Shown here piece after piece: positions 13,006-15,559 of a DNA stretch of 15,559 nt. The notes beneath the pieces were generated by a model. That model worked only from the letters and a program-made list of their open reading frames with translations. It searched no databases and was not told the origin of the DNA. A program made the translations under genes and the position numbers. The stretch comes from JAJRAG01 sp050010535 (GTDB taxonomy: Archaea; Thermoplasmatota; Thermoplasmata; Methanomassiliicoccales; JACIVX01): the NCBI GenBank assembly GCA_050010535.1, contig JBEKKT010000030.1, positions 1 through 15,559 on the forward strand, read 5' to 3'. The first letter of the stretch is position 1. Every line of letters starts with the position of its first letter.

Positions 13006-13824
13006 TCATTTCTTCCGATCTTTTTCGATCGCGCTCATGTTGATGGGAAGTCGGGTAAGGGTGTCAGCAACGGTTGGCCTGAATCGCCTCGCGATCTCGA
13101 GCTGCGCCGGGTCCGCTTCTATGACCGTCACGTCCTCCTCGTAGTACTTGTTCTTGACCAGCGTCTCGCCTCTCGGCCCCACTGCAACGCTCCCCCCGAA
13201 GTAGACTTGGTTGAGCTGCGTACCGACCTGGTTCACATAGACCGCGTAGATCGTGTTCTCAATCGCCCTCGCCGGAATGAGAGCTTCGAAGAACGGCTTC
13301 GAGGTCACGGGGGACGCGGACACGCATACGACGACCTCCGCACCATTCAGCGCATACGACTTCGCGATCTCCGGGAAGAAGACATCAAAACAGATGATAG
13401 CGCCCACCTTCGTCCCGTTCACATCGAACATGACCGGCCCCTTGCCCGGCCCGAAATAGAGCTCCTCCTCGAACGGACCGAAATTGGCCAAGAAGAGCTT
13501 GTCATACCTTCGAACCTCGCCGTCAGGCGAGACGCAGACTGCGCTATTCCTCAGGACGCCTGGAACCTCCTCGTCCTCCACCGGCATGCCGAATATGATG
13601 CTGCACCCCTTCTCCTTCGCCATCTTCGCTACTTTCTTGACGCTCTTGCCATCGGTCCTCTCGGCCAGTGGGTAGAAAAGGTCCCTGCACATGTAGCCCG
13701 TCAGGTAGGTCTCCGAGAAGACGTAGAGGTCCGCGTCCACCTTCTCCAGCGCCTTCTGCATCCGCTTCAGATTCTCTTCCTTCTCACCCAGTGCACATCG
13801 GACCTGCGCGAGAGCGATCCTCAT
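13006..13824 (-). CDS. nitrilase/carbon-nitrogen hydrolase family amidase
   Basis: A 272-residue member of the nitrilase superfamily with the catalytic triad in place: E38 (SETYLTGY), K109 (YDKLFL) and C145 (GAIICFDVFFPE). It is cytoplasmic and would release ammonia from an amide (amidase) or hydrolyse a related C-N bond. The gene is divergent from NAD+ synthetase. In many bacteria a nitrilase-type domain is fused to the N-terminus of NAD+ synthetase and supplies ammonia from glutamine; here the two are separate, so a role as the glutaminase partner is plausible but not shown. Start ATG at 13824 has a TATA box at 13852-13860, 28-36 bases upstream, so a leaderless mRNA is likely. Confidence 0.88.
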   Translation of the reverse strand: MRIALAQVRCALGEKEENLKRMQKALEKVDADLYVFSETYLTGYMCRDLFYPLAERTDGKSVKKVAKMAKEKGCSIIFGMPVEDEEVPGVLRNSAVCVSPDGEVRRYDKLFLANFGPFEEELYFGPGKGPVMFDVNGTKVGAIICFDVFFPEIAKSYALNGAEVVVCVSASPVTSKPFFEALIPARAIENTIYAVYVNQVGTQLNQVYFGGSVAVGPRGETLVKNKYYEEDVTVIEADPAQLEIARRFRPTVADTLTRLPINMSAIEKDRKK

Positions 13825-13851
13825 GTTATCGCTCAGCGAATCTAGCTCGCC

Positions 13852-13860
13852 CGATATGTT
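13852..13860 (-). promoter_or_regulatory. TATA box of the nitrilase gene
   Basis: AACATATCG on the minus strand lies 28-36 bases before the nitrilase ATG. With a start point 25 bases on, the message would have almost no leader. Confidence 0.5.
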
Positions 13861-13879
13861 ACTTTTGGAAGGGGGCGAA

Positions 13880-13891
13880 AAAACACATAAG
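13880..13891 (+). promoter_or_regulatory. TATA box of the nadE gene
   Basis: The A-rich AAAACACATAAG lies 26-37 bases before the nadE ATG at 13917, in the short gap shared with the divergent nitrilase promoter. Both genes could be controlled together from this gap. Confidence 0.4.
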
Positions 13892-13916
13892 AGAACAAAG
13901 CTACATATCGTGGACC

Positions 13917-14717
13917 ATGCGCCCGCAGCTGAAGGAGCACACGGAGATAGTCATCAAGGACTTCATACGGCAGAAGGTCGAGGAGAGCAGCGCCAGCGGC
14001 GTCGTTGTCGGCCTCAGCGGTGGAATCGATTCGGCTGTCGTATCCAAGCTGTGCGCGAATGCTATCGGTGCCAAGAAAGTCCTGAACATCTTCATGCCAT
14101 CGGCCGCTTCGTCCGAGGACGACAGGTCGGACGCGAAATCCTTCTCGAAGCGGTATGGAATGAAGTTCAAGATAGTCTCCGTCGAACCGGTGATTGATGC
14201 ATATCAGAATCTGCTCCCTTCCGCCGAGAGGAAGGATTTGCTCGGCAACGTGATGACCCGGTCCAGAATGATCGTTCTGTTCCATCACGCGAATCTGATG
14301 AACAGGGTCGTCATGGGCACGAGCAACAAGAGCGAGCTTCTCATCGGTTACTTCACCAAGTTCGGGGACGGCGGGGCGGATTTCCAGCCGATCGGGGACG
14401 TGTACAAAACCGAGGTGAGGGATCTGGCTGCCAAGATTGGCATACCAAGGAACCTGATCGACAAGGTCCCGACGGCGGGGCTGTGGGCGGGCCAGACTGA
14501 TGAGGGTGAGATGGGAATAACCTACGACGATCTCGACGGCATCCTCTACGGAATCGAGCTGGGCATGACCAATGAAGAGATCGTTGTGAGGACTGGTCTT
14601 GACACCAAGCTCGTGGACATGGTGTGGAAGAAGCACCGTGCTGGAGTCCACAAACGGAAGATGCCGCTCATCCCTAAGATGGGGATCAGGACCCTAGGAC
14701 TGGATTGGAGAGAGTGA
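13917..14717 (+). CDS. nadE: NAD+ synthetase (NH3-type)
   Basis: Makes NAD+ from deamido-NAD+ (nicotinate adenine dinucleotide), ATP and ammonia, the last step of the pathway. SGGIDSA at residues 34-40 is the PPi-binding loop of the N-type ATP pyrophosphatases; GTSNKSELLIGYFTKFGDGGADFQPIGDVYKTEV at 134-167 is the NadE signature. The 266 residues match the ammonia-dependent form, with no fused glutaminase. The ATG at 13917 is chosen since the open frame upstream contains the antisense of the divergent nitrilase gene; a TATA-like box precedes it. Its last 24 bases overlap the convergent PH-like membrane protein gene. Confidence 0.95.
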   Translation: MRPQLKEHTEIVIKDFIRQKVEESSASGVVVGLSGGIDSAVVSKLCANAIGAKKVLNIFMPSAASSEDDRSDAKSFSKRYGMKFKIVSVEPVIDAYQNLLPSAERKDLLGNVMTRSRMIVLFHHANLMNRVVMGTSNKSELLIGYFTKFGDGGADFQPIGDVYKTEVRDLAAKIGIPRNLIDKVPTAGLWAGQTDEGEMGITYDDLDGILYGIELGMTNEEIVVRTGLDTKLVDMVWKKHRAGVHKRKMPLIPKMGIRTLGLDWRE

Positions 14718-15206
14718 TCTTCTAAGTTCTTCCACGGTCCTCAGGAACCTGTCTGGCTCAAGGACGTCGAACAGAATCTTGTTCGCCTTCTTGCCCAATG
14801 CCCAGCCGAACCGTTGCTTTTCTTTGAGCTCGAGCGCGACAAGGTCGTACCTTTTCGATGTTACGAACAGCGTCGGTTGTAACAAGCGGAAGAACACGCC
14901 GGTTCTCAAAGGTCCTCTTTCGACCATCTCGATCTTCTTGATGTTCCTCAGGGGAATCTCGGCTTTGAAGTACCAGCCCTGCCTCAATATCAGTCTGTCC
15001 CCCATGATCTCGTGCGCCGTGAAGAGTGGAGAAGCTCCAAGAACGACGAGTGTGATCACCACGATGGTTGCTCCGACCGTCATTGACGGAATGTCGAGCT
15101 TGGCGGTTATCGAAAGGAGGGTCAGGACGATTACGGCGGCTATTGCAAAGATGAGGAAGTCCAGCGATAACGATTTCTTACTGTAGGCGAAGCTCTTCAT
15201 TGGCAT
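14694..15206 (-). CDS. membrane protein with two TM helices and a PH-like domain
   Basis: About 170 residues. Two hydrophobic helices near the start (LDFLIFAIAAVIVLTLL and VGATIVVITLVVLGASPL) are followed by a beta-rich cytoplasmic domain with ILRQGWYFKAEIPLRNIKKIEMVE, the pattern of bacterial-type PH (bPH) domains. Function unknown; such proteins sit in the cytoplasmic membrane. ATG at 15248 is possible, but a TATA-like GAATATTCTAC (about 15230-15240) lies 29 bases before the ATG at 15206, so I chose the latter. The 3' end overlaps nadE by 24 bases in the convergent direction. Confidence 0.7.
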   Translation of the reverse strand: MPMKSFAYSKKSLSLDFLIFAIAAVIVLTLLSITAKLDIPSMTVGATIVVITLVVLGASPLFTAHEIMGDRLILRQGWYFKAEIPLRNIKKIEMVERGPLRTGVFFRLLQPTLFVTSKRYDLVALELKEKQRFGWALGKKANKILFDVLEPDRFLRTVEELRRSLSPIQS

Positions 15207-15286
15207 CTTGCGTGAGCGATGTGATTCGAGTAGAATATTCTTTCCCATTGGCCAAGCTAGTCAGGATCCGAGTGGTGCTGCAAAAA

Positions 15287-15297
15287 CTTTAATAAAG
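15287..15297 (+). promoter_or_regulatory. TATA box of tRNA-Glu
   Basis: CTTTAATAAAG lies 23-33 bases before tRNA-Glu. The same sequence could serve the divergent membrane protein gene if it starts at 15248. Confidence 0.6.
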
Positions 15298-15319
15298 ACC
15301 ATCTTATTGCTGCACGAAG

Positions 15320-15394
15320 GCTCCCGTAGTGTAGTCCGGTCAATCATATGGGCCTCTCGAGCCTATGACTCGGGTTCAAATCCCGACGGGAGCA
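15320..15394 (+). tRNA. tRNA-Glu (CTC), no intron
   Basis: Acceptor GCTCCCG with CGGGAGC, anticodon stem TGGGC with GCCTA around CTCTCGA (anticodon CTC, Glu), T stem CTCGGGTTC... closing with CCCGA, discriminator A. Length 75; no intron and no encoded CCA. The arms match archaeal tRNA-Glu closely. Confidence 0.96.
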
Positions 15395-15400
15395 CTTAAT

Positions 15401-15410
15401 TTGTTAACAA
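15401..15410. promoter_or_regulatory. palindrome next to a TATA box, possible operator
   Basis: TTGTTAACAA is a perfect 10-base palindrome. It ends five bases before TTATATA (15415-15421), which is itself 24-30 bases before the ATG of the right-edge gene. A binding site for a dimeric regulator, perhaps the product of that gene, fits the spacing; there is no direct proof. Confidence 0.4.
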
Positions 15411-15444
15411 ATAATTATATACTCCTGGCGCCATATTGCTACTC

Positions 15445-15559
15445 ATGGCTAGGCCGCGAGGGCGCCCCAATCAGGGTAAGACCGAGACGATCCGGGAACG
15501 CTGCGTGACCGTCTATCTTCCGACGAAAGAACTGGTCCAAGAATGGAAGGGGACGGCGA
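15445..15559 (+). CDS. start of a small probable DNA-binding protein (runs off the window)
   Basis: The first 38 codons read MARPRGRPNQGKTETIRERC, then VTVYLPTKELVQEWKGTA. The basic start and the following VTVYLPTKELV stretch recall ribbon-helix-helix proteins (beta strand, then helix with ELV..W). The ATG is 24-30 bases after a TATA box, so it is probably leaderless. The rest lies beyond the window, so the family call is tentative. Confidence 0.5.
   Translation, partial: MARPRGRPNQGKTETIRERCVTVYLPTKELVQEWKGTA

Noticed and set aside
13668..13916. Extension of nadE upstream to a longer open frame
   Set aside because: This region is antisense to the nitrilase gene and includes both promoters; NadE family proteins begin close to the ATG at 13917.
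15320..15394. tRNA-Glu as an integration site with att repeat inside the window
   Set aside because: No second copy of its 3' end is present in the window and no integrase is seen; the island idea can only be tested beyond the right edge.

Overview
The window is archaeal chromosomal DNA. Three tRNA genes carry introns framed by bulge-helix-bulge type folds, the pre-tRNA-Trp intron carries a box C/D methylation guide, and there is a gene for ribosomal protein L41e. TATA-like boxes sit about 25-30 bases before many genes, Shine-Dalgarno-led and leaderless starts are mixed, and the tRNA-Glu and tRNA-Ala genes look archaeal. A euryarchaeal lineage, possibly Thermoplasmatota or a methanogen relative, fits best, but the sequence alone does not fix the taxon.

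Layout. Bases 1-2509 hold tRNA-Ala(GGC), a DUF1028/TPR gene split by a frameshift (minus strand) and an HD-domain gene with a late frameshift. Bases 2510-3580 hold an intact 50-residue zinc-binding protein and a pseudogene made of an ABC-ATPase start joined to the rear part of a flavodoxin-like protein. Bases 3580-7640 are intact: an APC permease and a Rieske ferredoxin (one minus-strand operon), a COG2159-type amidohydrolase, a nitroreductase and a small multi-pass membrane protein. Bases 7676-8184 are a compact translation cluster: tRNA-Arg(TCT) with two introns, rpl41e, then tRNA-Trp(CCA) only 10 bases after the rpl41e stop. Bases 8185-9844 are mostly decayed: a winged-helix remnant and a secreted-protein remnant.

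Bases 9845-12368 (minus strand) are an ACT-domain protein, homoserine dehydrogenase (1-base gap) and an HprK-like P-loop kinase, which suggests amino-acid biosynthesis with separate feedback sensing. Then come a remnant of an RNase J/MBL-type protein, tRNA-Ser(GGA) with an intron, and a divergent pair of a nitrilase-family amidase and NAD+ synthetase. A PH-like membrane protein converges on and overlaps nadE. The right edge has tRNA-Glu(CTC) and the start of a small, probably DNA-binding protein behind a perfect 10-base palindrome and a TATA box.

The most notable points are the tRNA-Arg with a textbook bulge-helix-bulge intron in the T-loop (59/60) besides one in the anticodon loop, and the tRNA-Trp intron guide whose two antisense elements point by the fifth-nucleotide rule at residues 34 and 39. 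Others are the mRNA-tRNA arrangement of rpl41e/tRNA-Trp, the HprK-like kinase beside homoserine dehydrogenase, and the number of broken genes, several of them by one missing base in a homopolymer run.
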